A DNA stretch of 61,042 bases from Lachnospiraceae bacterium (GTDB lineage Bacteria > Bacillota > Clostridia > Lachnospirales > Lachnospiraceae). Position numbers and translations under genes: made by a program. This document shows positions 24,443-33,026 of the stretch, piece by piece. The DNA is taken from assembly GCA_011960625.1 (NCBI GenBank), contig BLMJ01000285.1, positions 1 to 61,042 on the forward strand, in the 5' to 3' direction. How positions within the stretch are numbered: position 1 is the stretch's first letter; the number at the start of each line of letters is the position of its first letter. The notes beneath the pieces were generated by a model. That model was not told the DNA's origin, did no database searches, and saw nothing but the letters and a program-made list of their open reading frames with translations.

Positions 24443-25726
24443 ATGTACGATTTTAAGAGGGATACCAGATTCGCAGGTATTCGGCCTTTTGAGGAAAAAG
24501 TATGGCTTTCATCCCCAACCATGCATGGGGATGAAATGAAATATATGAAGGAAGCGTATGAGACTAACTGGATGAGTACCGTAGGCGTCAATCTCAGCGA
24601 AATCGAAAAAGAGATAGCAGAGAAGGTTGGGGTAAAGTATGGAGTTGCGCTCAGCTCTGGTACGGCGGCCATGCATCTTGCCGTGAAGCTGGCGGCCAAG
24701 CGTCTCTACGGCAGTTCTACGGGGACGCACACGCCTTCCGGAAAGGGGTGCGGCGGCGCTTTATTTGGAAAACGTGTTTTTTGTTCAGATATGACGTTTG
24801 ACGCTACAGTGAATCCTGTGGTCTATGAGGGAGGGGAACCGGTTTTCATTGATTCCGAGTACGATACTTGGAATATGAGTCCGGAGGCGTTAGAGAAAGC
24901 ATTTCATATTTACCCAGATGTAAAGCTGGTCATATTTGCGCATTTATACGGTGTTCCGGGGAAGATGGAGGCGATTACGGAAATCTGCAGGAGGCATGGG
25001 GCCTTGCTGGTAGAAGATGCCGCAGAAAGCCTGGGAGCCTCCTATAAAGGGCTTCAGACCGGAAGTTTCGGGGATTATAACGGGATTAGCTTCAACGGTA
25101 ACAAGATTATTACCGGAAGCTCCGGGGGGATGTTTTTGACAAATCATTTGGAGGACGCCGGAAAGTGCCGCAAATGGTCCACCCAGAGCCGGGAGGAGGC
25201 GCCTTGGTATCAGCATGAGGAAATCGGTTATAACTACCGGATGAGCAATGTGATTGCCGGTGTGGTCCGAGGGCAGACGCCTTATCTGGAGGAACATATT
25301 CAACAGAAGAAGAGAATATATGAGCGGTATCAGAAGGGGCTTTCAGGGCTTCCGGTATGCTTAAATCCTTTTGACGGGGAGAACAGCGAGCCGAATTACT
25401 GGCTGACGGCCATGCTCATAGACAAAGAGGCTATGGCGTCTCAAGTGCGGGGGGAGCGGGAGGTATTGTGGAAGACAGAGCCAGGATGCTCTACGCCCAC
25501 GGAAATCTTAGAAGCTTTGGAATGTTTCCATGCGGAAGGAAGACCGGTCTGGAAGCCTATGCATATGCAGCCAATCTATCGAAATCATGGGTTCATTACG
25601 GCAAAGAGAAAGGAATGTGTCAGCTCGGATATTTTTCAGAGGGGCTTGTGTCTGCCAAGTGACAATAAGATGGACATTAAGACTCAGGAACGGATTATAG
25701 ATATTATTTACAGATGCTTTGAATAG
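24443..25726 (+). CDS. DegT/DnrJ/EryC1/StrS sugar aminotransferase
   Basis: A 427-residue PLP-dependent aminotransferase, of the type that adds an amino group to a nucleotide keto-sugar. Family segments: PTMHGDEMKYMKEAYETNWMSTVG, SSGTAAMHLAVKL, DMTFDATVNPVVYEGGEPVFID, VEDAAESLGASYKG and FNGNKIITGSSGG with the PLP lysine. The PglE/EpsN branch is likely because a PglC/EpsL-like phosphoglycosyl transferase follows. The final sugar is probably a diacetamido- or amino-sugar, but no dedicated dehydratase is next to it. It starts 50 nt after the loaP-like gene. Confidence 0.88.
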   Translation: MYDFKRDTRFAGIRPFEEKVWLSSPTMHGDEMKYMKEAYETNWMSTVGVNLSEIEKEIAEKVGVKYGVALSSGTAAMHLAVKLAAKRLYGSSTGTHTPSGKGCGGALFGKRVFCSDMTFDATVNPVVYEGGEPVFIDSEYDTWNMSPEALEKAFHIYPDVKLVIFAHLYGVPGKMEAITEICRRHGALLVEDAAESLGASYKGLQTGSFGDYNGISFNGNKIITGSSGGMFLTNHLEDAGKCRKWSTQSREEAPWYQHEEIGYNYRMSNVIAGVVRGQTPYLEEHIQQKKRIYERYQKGLSGLPVCLNPFDGENSEPNYWLTAMLIDKEAMASQVRGEREVLWKTEPGCSTPTEILEALECFHAEGRPVWKPMHMQPIYRNHGFITAKRKECVSSDIFQRGLCLPSDNKMDIKTQERIIDIIYRCFE

Positions 25727-25734
25727 AGAAAACT

Positions 25735-26409
25735 ATGGAGGCAAAAAACATATCTGTCTGTGGGAAAAGGATGCTTGGGGATAAGAGTGTGGTGAAGGGA
25801 TTTATGTATAGAAAGTATGTTAAAAGGATTCTCGATGTTGTCTTGAGCGGAAGCGCTTTGGTTGTTTTGTTTCCGGTATTGCTGGTAATCGCGGTCTTGG
25901 AATTGGTTTTTCACGGTAAGCCGGTGATGTACCATAGTGTACGTCCGGGATATGGGGAGAAGCTTTTTCCTATCTATAAATTTCGGACTATGACAGAAGA
26001 GAGAGATGAAGAAGGGGCGCTTTTGCCAGAAGAACAGAGGTTGACCAGATTCGGCAGGTTTTTAAGGAGAACGTCTCTGGATGAGCTTCCTCAATTATTC
26101 AATATTTTAAAAGGCGATATGTCGATTATCGGGCCAAGGGCGCTGCTTCCTAAATATTTAGAGTTATATCCTGCCGAATATAGAAAGAGACACGATGTGC
26201 GTCCGGGTTTTGCTTGTATGAAGCTTAAGAACGATGGAAAATCATGGACATGGCGCGAGCAGTTTGAAAATGATATTTTCTATGTGGAACATTTAAGCTT
26301 CTGGTTAGATGTAAAGATGGTATTTGCCATAATCCGCGCGGTATTTGACGGTAATAAAACAAGAGTGCTTGGGAATCGGCCGGAATTTGACGGAAAGAAT
26401 CTTGATTAG
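25735..26409 (+). CDS. small phosphoglycosyl transferase (PglC/EpsL type), divergent
   Basis: A protein of up to 224 residues with one re-entrant membrane helix (RILDVVLSGSALVVLFPVLLVIAVLELVFHGKPVM), the KFRTMT motif and RRTSLDELPQLFNILKGDMSIIGPRALLP, which hold the catalytic Asp-Glu and phosphate site. It should move a sugar phosphate from a UDP-sugar to undecaprenyl phosphate, starting a glycan. The usual motif after RPG (GxxGWAQVNGR) is replaced by RPGFACMKLKNDGKSWTW, which is unusual. The start is uncertain: ATG 25735 has a weak site, and ATG 25804 (MYRKYVKRILD) fits typical family starts with AAGGGA just upstream. Confidence 0.85.
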   Translation: MEAKNISVCGKRMLGDKSVVKGFMYRKYVKRILDVVLSGSALVVLFPVLLVIAVLELVFHGKPVMYHSVRPGYGEKLFPIYKFRTMTEERDEEGALLPEEQRLTRFGRFLRRTSLDELPQLFNILKGDMSIIGPRALLPKYLELYPAEYRKRHDVRPGFACMKLKNDGKSWTWREQFENDIFYVEHLSFWLDVKMVFAIIRAVFDGNKTRVLGNRPEFDGKNLD

Positions 26410-26457
26410 GAATACTTTGGGGTAGTTCAGATAGTTCAGATGAAAGAAGTATGATAT

Positions 26458-27663
26458 ATGGTGGGTCAGGAGAATAAGTTAATCAGCGTCATCGTTCCAA
26501 TCTATATGATTGACAGATACTTGGGTATCTGTATCGAAAGTATTGTGAAGCAGACATACAAAAATTTGGAAATTATTCTTGTGGATGATGGCTCGAAGGA
26601 TAGATGTTCAAAGCTTTGTGATTTATATAGGCAAAAAGACAAACGTATTAAAGTTCTTCATAAGACGAACGGAGGTCTGGTGTCGGCCCGCAAAGCCGGA
26701 TTGGAGGCGTCGACGGGAGAGTATGTCGGGTATGTTGACGGCGACGACTGGATTGAACCGGATTTTTATGAAAGACTTTATAATGCGTGTTCTGCGTCAG
26801 GAGCAGATATGGTGTGCGCCGGATACAGCAGGGACCTGTTTGACAAAGCAGAGTGTTTTTGTGATGCACATCCTCCGGGAGTCTATGAGGGAGACAGCCT
26901 TGAGCGGCTGCAGTCTTTGATGATGTCCTATGGTGAGTTTTACAGGCCGGGGATCACAACCTATGTTTGGAATAAGCTGTTTAGACGGGAGGTGTTATAT
27001 GGTCCGCAGATGTCGGTGGATAACCGGATTACCATTGGTGAAGACGGGGCGGTTACGTATCCGGCATTGATGAAATGTAAGCGGGTGTGCGTGCTTGGGA
27101 ATTGTTCTTATCATTACCGGCAGAGAGAAGATTCTATGTTAAAACAGAGCGGGGGCTTTGGGGATGAAGTTTTAAAAGTGAAATATCTCTATGAGTATCT
27201 AATGGATTTCTCGAAAGAATATCCGGCGACGGATATCTTACGGTCCCAGATCTATGATTATGTTTTAAGTATTTGTATGATACGCTCGGGCGGGCGTTTT
27301 TCTTCGGTTTTTGACGAGGTATATTCCGGAAAAAAGGTGGTTGTTTACAGTGCGGGAACCTTCGGACAGCAGTTAGTGAAACGGTTGCTTGGAAGCGGCT
27401 TTTGCCGGCTTTCGGGATGGCTGGACGACGATTACTGGGAATATCGCAGGTGCTGTCTGGATGTGGATTCTGTGGAGAGCGTCAGGTATATGGATTTTGA
27501 CTATGTGCTGATTGCAGCGGTGGACCCTCGGATTGCAGCGGGCGCGGAGAAAAGATTGTTGGAATACGGAGTCTTATCAGACCGGATTTTGAAGGTAAAT
27601 GTACCGGAAGATTCGATGAAAAGACGGATGCTTGAGTATTTTTTTGAAGAGAAGGTTTTATAA
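26458..27663 (+). CDS. GT-A family 2 glycosyltransferase with an extra C-terminal domain
   Basis: Residues 1-230 are a family-2 glycosyltransferase: ISVIVPIYMIDRYLGICIESIVKQTYKNLEIILVDDGSKD, with the DxD-like VDGDDW. After a helical region, residues about 290-390 form a Rossmann-like part (GKKVVVYSAGTFGQQLVKRLLGSG followed by GWLDDD), as seen in some sugar-modifying domains fused to transferases. It adds a sugar to the growing lipid-linked repeat unit. Donor and acceptor are unknown. Confidence 0.85.
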   Translation: MVGQENKLISVIVPIYMIDRYLGICIESIVKQTYKNLEIILVDDGSKDRCSKLCDLYRQKDKRIKVLHKTNGGLVSARKAGLEASTGEYVGYVDGDDWIEPDFYERLYNACSASGADMVCAGYSRDLFDKAECFCDAHPPGVYEGDSLERLQSLMMSYGEFYRPGITTYVWNKLFRREVLYGPQMSVDNRITIGEDGAVTYPALMKCKRVCVLGNCSYHYRQREDSMLKQSGGFGDEVLKVKYLYEYLMDFSKEYPATDILRSQIYDYVLSICMIRSGGRFSSVFDEVYSGKKVVVYSAGTFGQQLVKRLLGSGFCRLSGWLDDDYWEYRRCCLDVDSVESVRYMDFDYVLIAAVDPRIAAGAEKRLLEYGVLSDRILKVNVPEDSMKRRMLEYFFEEKVL

Positions 27664-27690
27664 CAGAAAGGGTAATGGGGAGGAAGAAGG

Positions 27691-28473
27691 ATGCATGAGT
27701 TTGCTGTCAGGGTTCTTACCGCAAGGCAGGGTGAGACGCATTTATTTTGGGCGGGGCAGGCTGGGTTTATTATTAAAAGTTCCGGTGGCCAGCTCTTAGG
27801 GATTGACCTTTATCTGTCCGAATGTGTGGAACGGATAGAAAAAAGTATGGGCTTCAAACGGATGGTCCCTAAGCTGTTTGACCCTTTTGAGTTAGAGTTT
27901 GATTATGTGGTTGCGACACATCCCCATGTGGATCATTTTGACATGGACGCCCTGCCGGAGATTATGAGCAACGGGAAAACCAAGTTATTCTGCTCCGTGG
28001 AATGTGAAGAGCTGGTTGAAAAATTACATATGAAAGACTGGGAACGCGGGGGCAGGATTGCTTATGTAAAGGCCAAAGAACATTACAAAGCGGGAGATTT
28101 TGATATTTCCTTTGTACGCTGCGACCATGGCGCGGGCGCTGCGGACGCGGTAGGCGTTTTGGTCCGGGTAGACGGGAAGACGTTCTATGAGACGGGGGAT
28201 ACCTGTCTAAGGTTGGATTGGATGGATGAAATCAAAGAGTTTGGAAAAATTGACGTATTGACGGCGCCGATTAACGGAGCTTATGGAAACCTGAATGAAT
28301 TAGAATGTGCCAGGCTGAGCCATGCGCTTAGGCCGGCGCTTACCATTCCGTGTCATTATGGTATGTTTGCCTCTCATGGAGGAAATCCGGGGAAGTTTTT
28401 TGAGGTTATGAAAAATTCATTTCCGGATAACAGGTTTTTGATTATGTGTCCGGGAGAGCAGCTTACGCTTTAA
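27691..28473 (+). CDS. UlaG-like metallo-beta-lactamase fold protein
   Basis: A 260-residue MBL-fold protein with the metal motif THPHVDHFDMD (HxHxDH), plus CDHGAG and ETGDTCL, and a late HYG. The closest match by eye is the UlaG (ascorbate-6-phosphate lactonase) group, but length and context differ. It lies between a glycosyltransferase and an ATP-grasp gene, which suggests it acts on a phosphorylated or cyclic sugar-like compound for the glycan. That is an inference; the true substrate is unknown. Confidence 0.75.
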   Translation: MHEFAVRVLTARQGETHLFWAGQAGFIIKSSGGQLLGIDLYLSECVERIEKSMGFKRMVPKLFDPFELEFDYVVATHPHVDHFDMDALPEIMSNGKTKLFCSVECEELVEKLHMKDWERGGRIAYVKAKEHYKAGDFDISFVRCDHGAGAADAVGVLVRVDGKTFYETGDTCLRLDWMDEIKEFGKIDVLTAPINGAYGNLNELECARLSHALRPALTIPCHYGMFASHGGNPGKFFEVMKNSFPDNRFLIMCPGEQLTL

Positions 28474-28506
28474 GGGGCGCTGATGTATGGACGAGGAGAT
28501 GACAAG

Positions 28507-29799
28507 ATGAACAGAGAATTTGAAGGTAAGAAATTACTGATTTTAGGAGGAAATCCGGAGACGACTCCAATGGTGGAAACGGCGAATGAGATGGGGATTC
28601 TGACCCTTGTTACGTCTGCAAGGCATACGGATCCTGCAAAACAGGCCGCGTGGAAGGCATTTGACGTGGATGGTATGGATGTTCCCGGTTTAATTGCTCT
28701 TGCGCGAAAGGAGAAGATAGACGGCGTATTAGTCGGAGTTGCGGATATTCTTGTGCCGGCCTATTGTAAGGTGTGCGACGCGCTGGAGCTTCCCTGTTAT
28801 GCGACGCAGAATATTGTTGATGTTTTTGCTTTTAAGGATGTTTTTAAGGCTGCCTGCGAGCGTTACGGCGTCCATGGGATTCCGGAATTTTATCTGGATG
28901 AGGATATGAAAAGAGAGGATTTGGATAAGATTCAATATCCTGTGATGATTAAGCCGGTGGATAACGGGGGCGGCGTCGGAATGACTGTGGCGCATAATGA
29001 GGCAGAGCTTGCCGAGGGTGTGAGGAAGGCCTTGGCAGCCTCTAATAAGAAGAGGTTTATTGTTGAGAAGTATATGCTCTGTGATGATATGGGAATGTAC
29101 TATACGTTCAAGGACGGTTATTGCAGCGCCTCCTGTATTTATGACCGATATACGACGGATGAGCAGCCTGGGCTTAGCCGGGTCTGTCTGGGCGGCGTTT
29201 ATCCTTCCAGGCACATGGAGGAGTATTTTTCAAGGATGCATGAGAATGTTGTCCGCATGTTTAAGGAAATTGGGATTAAAAACGGTGTTCTGATGCTGTC
29301 CGGATTTTATGAGAAGGGTGAATTTTATGTGTACGATACGGGCTTCCGCCTGCAGGGGGAAGCGCCCCATCTTTTGATGAAAGCTGTCCATGGGTTTGAC
29401 CAGAGGGAGATGCTGATTCGTTTTGCGCTTACCGGTTCGGAGGGAGAGCTGGACTTAAGAGAAGCGGACGATGCAAATCTTCGCGGAAAGAAGGCAGCCA
29501 CGCTGTGGTTTTTGCTTAAGGAGGGAAAGATTGCCAGAATTGACGGATTGGAGAATGTTGAGAAGGACCCTAGGGTTGCTGCGAATATTCAGCGGCTTCA
29601 TGAGGGGGATGTTGTTCTTCCGGAATGGATTGGCAATGAGAAGCAGGTCCTGACCAGACTGTATCTGGTATGCGGCAGCTCTAAAGAGCTTGCCGACTGT
29701 CTGAAGGAATATCAGGAGAAGGTTAAGGTTTATGACGAAGAGGGTAATGAGCTGCTGTTAAAGGGCTTTGATGTGGAGCGGGCTTTTTCCGGCCGTTAA
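28507..29799 (+). CDS. ATP-grasp ligase
   Basis: A 430-residue ATP-grasp protein. The N-terminal part has LLILGGNPETTPMVETANEMG, with a pre-grasp nucleotide-like fold. The grasp part has YPVMIKPVDNGGGVGMTVAHNEAEL (ATP-binding), IVEKYML, and DTGFRLQGEAPHLL near the catalytic metals. The carbamoyl-phosphate/biotin-carboxylase style of ligases joins a carboxylate to an amine or thiol with ATP. Its partners here, MBL and SDR proteins, hint at an amide-linked modification made for the glycan. The ATG at 28507 was preferred because GAGGAG lies 9 nt upstream. Confidence 0.8.
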   Translation: MNREFEGKKLLILGGNPETTPMVETANEMGILTLVTSARHTDPAKQAAWKAFDVDGMDVPGLIALARKEKIDGVLVGVADILVPAYCKVCDALELPCYATQNIVDVFAFKDVFKAACERYGVHGIPEFYLDEDMKREDLDKIQYPVMIKPVDNGGGVGMTVAHNEAELAEGVRKALAASNKKRFIVEKYMLCDDMGMYYTFKDGYCSASCIYDRYTTDEQPGLSRVCLGGVYPSRHMEEYFSRMHENVVRMFKEIGIKNGVLMLSGFYEKGEFYVYDTGFRLQGEAPHLLMKAVHGFDQREMLIRFALTGSEGELDLREADDANLRGKKAATLWFLLKEGKIARIDGLENVEKDPRVAANIQRLHEGDVVLPEWIGNEKQVLTRLYLVCGSSKELADCLKEYQEKVKVYDEEGNELLLKGFDVERAFSGR

Positions 29800-29821
29800 T
29801 GAGAATGAAGGATTGAGGAAG

Positions 29822-30595
29822 ATGGAATTACTCAGGTTAAAAGATAAGGTGATTGTGGTTTCTGGCGGAACAAAAGGGGTAGGCAGGACTATTTCGGAGG
29901 TTTGCGGCCGGGAGGGCGCAAAGATTGTGATTGGCGGAAGGGACGAAAAGGCCGCGAAAGAGGCTATCCGCAATATCAGAACGCTGGGCTCGGAAGGGAT
30001 TTTTATCCATACGGATTTGAATAGTGTGGAGGATTGCAGGAAATTGATGGACGGGGCGTATGAGGCGTATGGGAAGCTTGACGGCTTTTTCAACTATGCG
30101 GGAATTACTCCGGTTTCTCCGCTGGACCTTTGCGATCAGGATACGTTTGACGCCGTTATGAATATTAATTTTCGGGCGTGTTTTTTCTGCTGCCAACAGG
30201 CTGTTAAGTATATGCGGATGAATGGCGGAGGCTCGATTGTGCTGACCGGTTCGGCCCATGCATGGGGAGGCCAAAAAGACAGGGCTGCTTATGCATGCTC
30301 GAAGGGGGTTCTTCGTACCCTTATGGAGCATATTGCCCATAATTATGCCTCTGAGCATATTCGATGTAATTATCTGACGCTTGGCTGGACTGCTACGGAG
30401 GGGGAGGTAAGCCTTCGGCAATCCCAGGGGGAGTCGGAGGCAGAGCTTCGAAGGAGAGCGGCGGAAATACTTCCCATGGGGCGTATGTGTGAGAGGAGCG
30501 ATTATGTGGAGGCGATTATCTATATGCTGTCGGATGCGTCGGCCATGATGACGGGGAGTACCTTTCGGGTTACGGCAGGGGAGTATATAGGTTGA
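29822..30595 (+). CDS. short-chain dehydrogenase/reductase
   Basis: A 257-residue classical SDR. The cofactor motif GGTKGVGRTISE (TGxxxGxG type), the NYAG position, and the catalytic Ser-Tyr-Lys (GSAHAWGGQKDRAAYACSKG) are all visible, so it should be active with NAD(P)H. The ATG at 29822 follows GAGGAAG; the frame continues upstream without support. The start of the next gene overlaps its stop codon. It ends the MBL-ATP-grasp-SDR trio. Confidence 0.88.
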   Translation: MELLRLKDKVIVVSGGTKGVGRTISEVCGREGAKIVIGGRDEKAAKEAIRNIRTLGSEGIFIHTDLNSVEDCRKLMDGAYEAYGKLDGFFNYAGITPVSPLDLCDQDTFDAVMNINFRACFFCCQQAVKYMRMNGGGSIVLTGSAHAWGGQKDRAAYACSKGVLRTLMEHIAHNYASEHIRCNYLTLGWTATEGEVSLRQSQGESEAELRRRAAEILPMGRMCERSDYVEAIIYMLSDASAMMTGSTFRVTAGEYIG

Positions 30596-31491
30596 AGGTC
30601 AGAAGCTTTATTATGAAAATGAGGAATGAGATACATAGTATTATTTGCACAGATAAAATAGTACTGAATTATCCAAGCTTGAGAACCGAAGATAATAAAG
30701 TAAACTTACATTATTATCATCCAGAATGTATAAAGGAAGAGAACGGCAGCTCTTATAACATAGGCGACTATCTGTCACAGGTTGTTGTTGGCTATATGTG
30801 CGATTACTACAATATAGATATAAATAAGAAAATTTTAGGAAAAAGTCATTTGTATGCAATCGGTTCTATTTTACTTATGGGATATCAAAATGCAGCTATT
30901 TGGGGTTCTGGATTTCCTTTTGAACCTAATTGTGTAAGAGGAATCCCACATAGCTCTTTTTTTAGAAATTTAGATATCCGATGTGTAAGAGGGCCGTATA
31001 CACGGAGGTCATTGGAAAAGCTGGGACACAAATGTCCCAAAGTGTACGGCGATCCAGCTATATTAATGCCTTTTATTTACCAGCCTGATTCATGTAAAAG
31101 TGACAAGACACTTATCATTCCACATTACTCAAAATTTAAAGAAACACAAGAAAGATACGGGAAAGAGAATACCTTGTGTATGAATACTTGTGATTATGAA
31201 TATGTGATAAATCAAATCTGTTCATCAAAATTGGTTATTTCAAGTTCTTTGCATGGAATCATATTGGCGGAAGCTTATGGTATACCGGCAATCTATTATC
31301 AGGACAGACACGATAGATTTAATTATAAGTATAAAGATTGGTACGAAAGTACAGGGAGAGAACTTAGAAGCATAAATTATTCTGTAGAAGAGGCAAAAAA
31401 ATCATATTTCCCGACATTAAAACCTGAGAAGCGAAAAGCAATGCAGGAGCAATTAATAGAAACCTTTCCCATAGATTTGTGGATGAAATGA
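30592..31491 (+). CDS. polysaccharide pyruvyl transferase family protein
   Basis: A 299-residue protein with the family's SYNIGDYLSQVVVGYM, AIGSILLMG, AAIWGSGFPF, CVRGPYTRRSLEKLG, VYGDPAILMP and ISSSLHGIILAEAYGIPAIYY. It should place a pyruvyl ketal on a sugar, giving the glycan a negative charge. The TTG at 30592 overlaps the SDR stop and has AGGGGAG 8 nt upstream; an ATG at 30613 is the alternative. AT-rich codons begin here, unlike the genes before it, which marks the left border of an acquired block. Confidence 0.85.
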   Translation: MKVRSFIMKMRNEIHSIICTDKIVLNYPSLRTEDNKVNLHYYHPECIKEENGSSYNIGDYLSQVVVGYMCDYYNIDINKKILGKSHLYAIGSILLMGYQNAAIWGSGFPFEPNCVRGIPHSSFFRNLDIRCVRGPYTRRSLEKLGHKCPKVYGDPAILMPFIYQPDSCKSDKTLIIPHYSKFKETQERYGKENTLCMNTCDYEYVINQICSSKLVISSSLHGIILAEAYGIPAIYYQDRHDRFNYKYKDWYESTGRELRSINYSVEEAKKSYFPTLKPEKRKAMQEQLIETFPIDLWMK

Positions 31492-31513
31492 TAAATAAGA
31501 GTAGGAGAAAACG

Positions 31514-32299
31514 ATGACGGAAGTTCAGGAATTGCAATTATCTATATTGGTAAAATTAGATGAGGTATGTCATAGACATAATTTAAGATACTATCTGGCT
31601 TACGGTACATGCCTTGGAGCGGTAAGGCATCAGGGCTTTATTCCCTGGGATCATGATATTGATGTTCTTATGCCTGTCAGTGACGTAAAAAAACTTACCC
31701 AATATCAGTCTGAATTTGGGAAACAATATTTTGTGGCGAATAGAAAAACAGATAAAGATTTTAAAAGTATCATTACGCGAATTGTGGACAGAACGGTTGA
31801 ATGTCATGTAATAAAAGAAGGTAAGATAATAAAGAAATCGCATATATTTATAGATGTATATCCTTTTTATGACTGCCCGAAGACAAAAGCCGGACTTATA
31901 TTTAATATCTGGCATTCCCATATGTATAAGGTTCTTGTAGGCGGAGTTCCCCAAAATCACGGTTTAATCAGTAAAGTTATTTCACGTATATTATTAATCT
32001 TTTTTAAGGAAAAAAATCGTGAAAGAGATATTAGAAAAATTGAAAATAAAATGATGTATAAGGGAGAGAGCAATTCTATTGCAGATTATTATGGATTAGA
32101 CGTAACGTTTTGCACCGCTATCACTTACGATAAAGCTTGGTTTTCAAAACCAAGTAAATTGCTGTTTGAGGGCTGCTATTTTGACGGACCCACGAATCCA
32201 GACAGATATTTATCAAAGCGATATGGTGATTACATGACGCCGCCTTCCATACGGGAGAGAAATAAAGAAGTAAAATACGAATTGATTAAGAAGAGGTGA
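31514..32299 (+). CDS. LicD family phosphotransferase
   Basis: A 261-residue protein with the LicD core: LVKLDEVCHRHNLRYYLAYGTCLGAVRHQGFIPWDHDIDVLMP (nucleotidyltransferase-fold DxD) and the end ADYYGLDVTFC. LicD proteins transfer phosphocholine or an alditol phosphate from CDP donors to cell-surface glycans; fukutin and FKRP of animals are related. The CDP-donor-type gene directly downstream suggests a CDP-alditol or CDP-choline-like donor. It is AT-rich and packed, 22 nt after the pyruvyl transferase. Confidence 0.87.
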   Translation: MTEVQELQLSILVKLDEVCHRHNLRYYLAYGTCLGAVRHQGFIPWDHDIDVLMPVSDVKKLTQYQSEFGKQYFVANRKTDKDFKSIITRIVDRTVECHVIKEGKIIKKSHIFIDVYPFYDCPKTKAGLIFNIWHSHMYKVLVGGVPQNHGLISKVISRILLIFFKEKNRERDIRKIENKMMYKGESNSIADYYGLDVTFCTAITYDKAWFSKPSKLLFEGCYFDGPTNPDRYLSKRYGDYMTPPSIRERNKEVKYELIKKR

Positions 32300-32306
32300 T
32301 AAAAAA

Positions 32307-33023
32307 ATGGCGAATATTGCACTCTTAATTGCAGGCGGCTCTGGCAATCGAATGCATCAGGACATACCAAAACAATTTATTACAGTAAACGAGAGGCCGG
32401 TGATTATATATACATTAGAAGCATTTGAGAATCATCCGGAAATCGATGTAATAGCTGTCGTATGTATAGCGGGATGGGAACAAGTACTTTGGGCATATGC
32501 TAAGCAATTTAATATTACGAAATTAAAATATGTAATTCCGGGTGGAGAGAATGGACAAGCTTCCATTCGCAGCGGTGTATATGAATTGGAAAAATATTTT
32601 ACATATGAAGATATTGTATTGATTCATGATGCCATCCGGCCAATGATTTCAGCAGAAATTATTTCTGATTGCATAAGTAAAACCATGCAATATGGAAATG
32701 CGATTACCGTTATTCCATGTGCCGAGGCAATGTTACAAACTGAAAATGGTGTTGTATCTGACAAGAGTTATCCAAGAAATCAACTGAAAAGAACACAGAC
32801 TCCCCAGGGCTTTCATCTTGGCCCTATTTGTGAGCTTCATAGAAAGGCTTTGGAAGCTGGGATTACTAACTCAGTGGCCTCCTGTACACTTATGATTGAA
32901 ATGGGCGAAACAGTTTATTTTTCGGCCGGCTCTGAGAAAAATATAAAACTTACAACTGTTGAAGATATTGATATTTTTAAAGCATTATTAGCTGCAAAAC
33001 GTTCAAATTGGTTAAAGGATTAG
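32307..33023 (+). CDS. IspD/TarI-family cytidylyltransferase
   Basis: A 238-residue protein with the family signatures LLIAGGSGNRMHQDIPKQFI, IHDAIRPMIS and RNQLKRTQTPQGFHLG. It transfers CMP from CTP to a phosphate such as methylerythritol-4-phosphate (IspD) or ribitol-5-phosphate (TarI). Its place, 7 nt after LicD and 3 nt before an SDR-type gene, favours a TarI-like role in making a CDP-alditol for the LicD protein rather than isoprenoid synthesis. The exact substrate cannot be read from the sequence. Confidence 0.87.
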   Translation: MANIALLIAGGSGNRMHQDIPKQFITVNERPVIIYTLEAFENHPEIDVIAVVCIAGWEQVLWAYAKQFNITKLKYVIPGGENGQASIRSGVYELEKYFTYEDIVLIHDAIRPMISAEIISDCISKTMQYGNAITVIPCAEAMLQTENGVVSDKSYPRNQLKRTQTPQGFHLGPICELHRKALEAGITNSVASCTLMIEMGETVYFSAGSEKNIKLTTVEDIDIFKALLAAKRSNWLKD

Positions 33024-33026
33024 AAT

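Noticed and set aside
32307-33023. Naming the cytidylyltransferase ispD
   Set aside because: The family match is good, but the place between LicD and an SDR gene argues for a glycan role, so no symbol was given.
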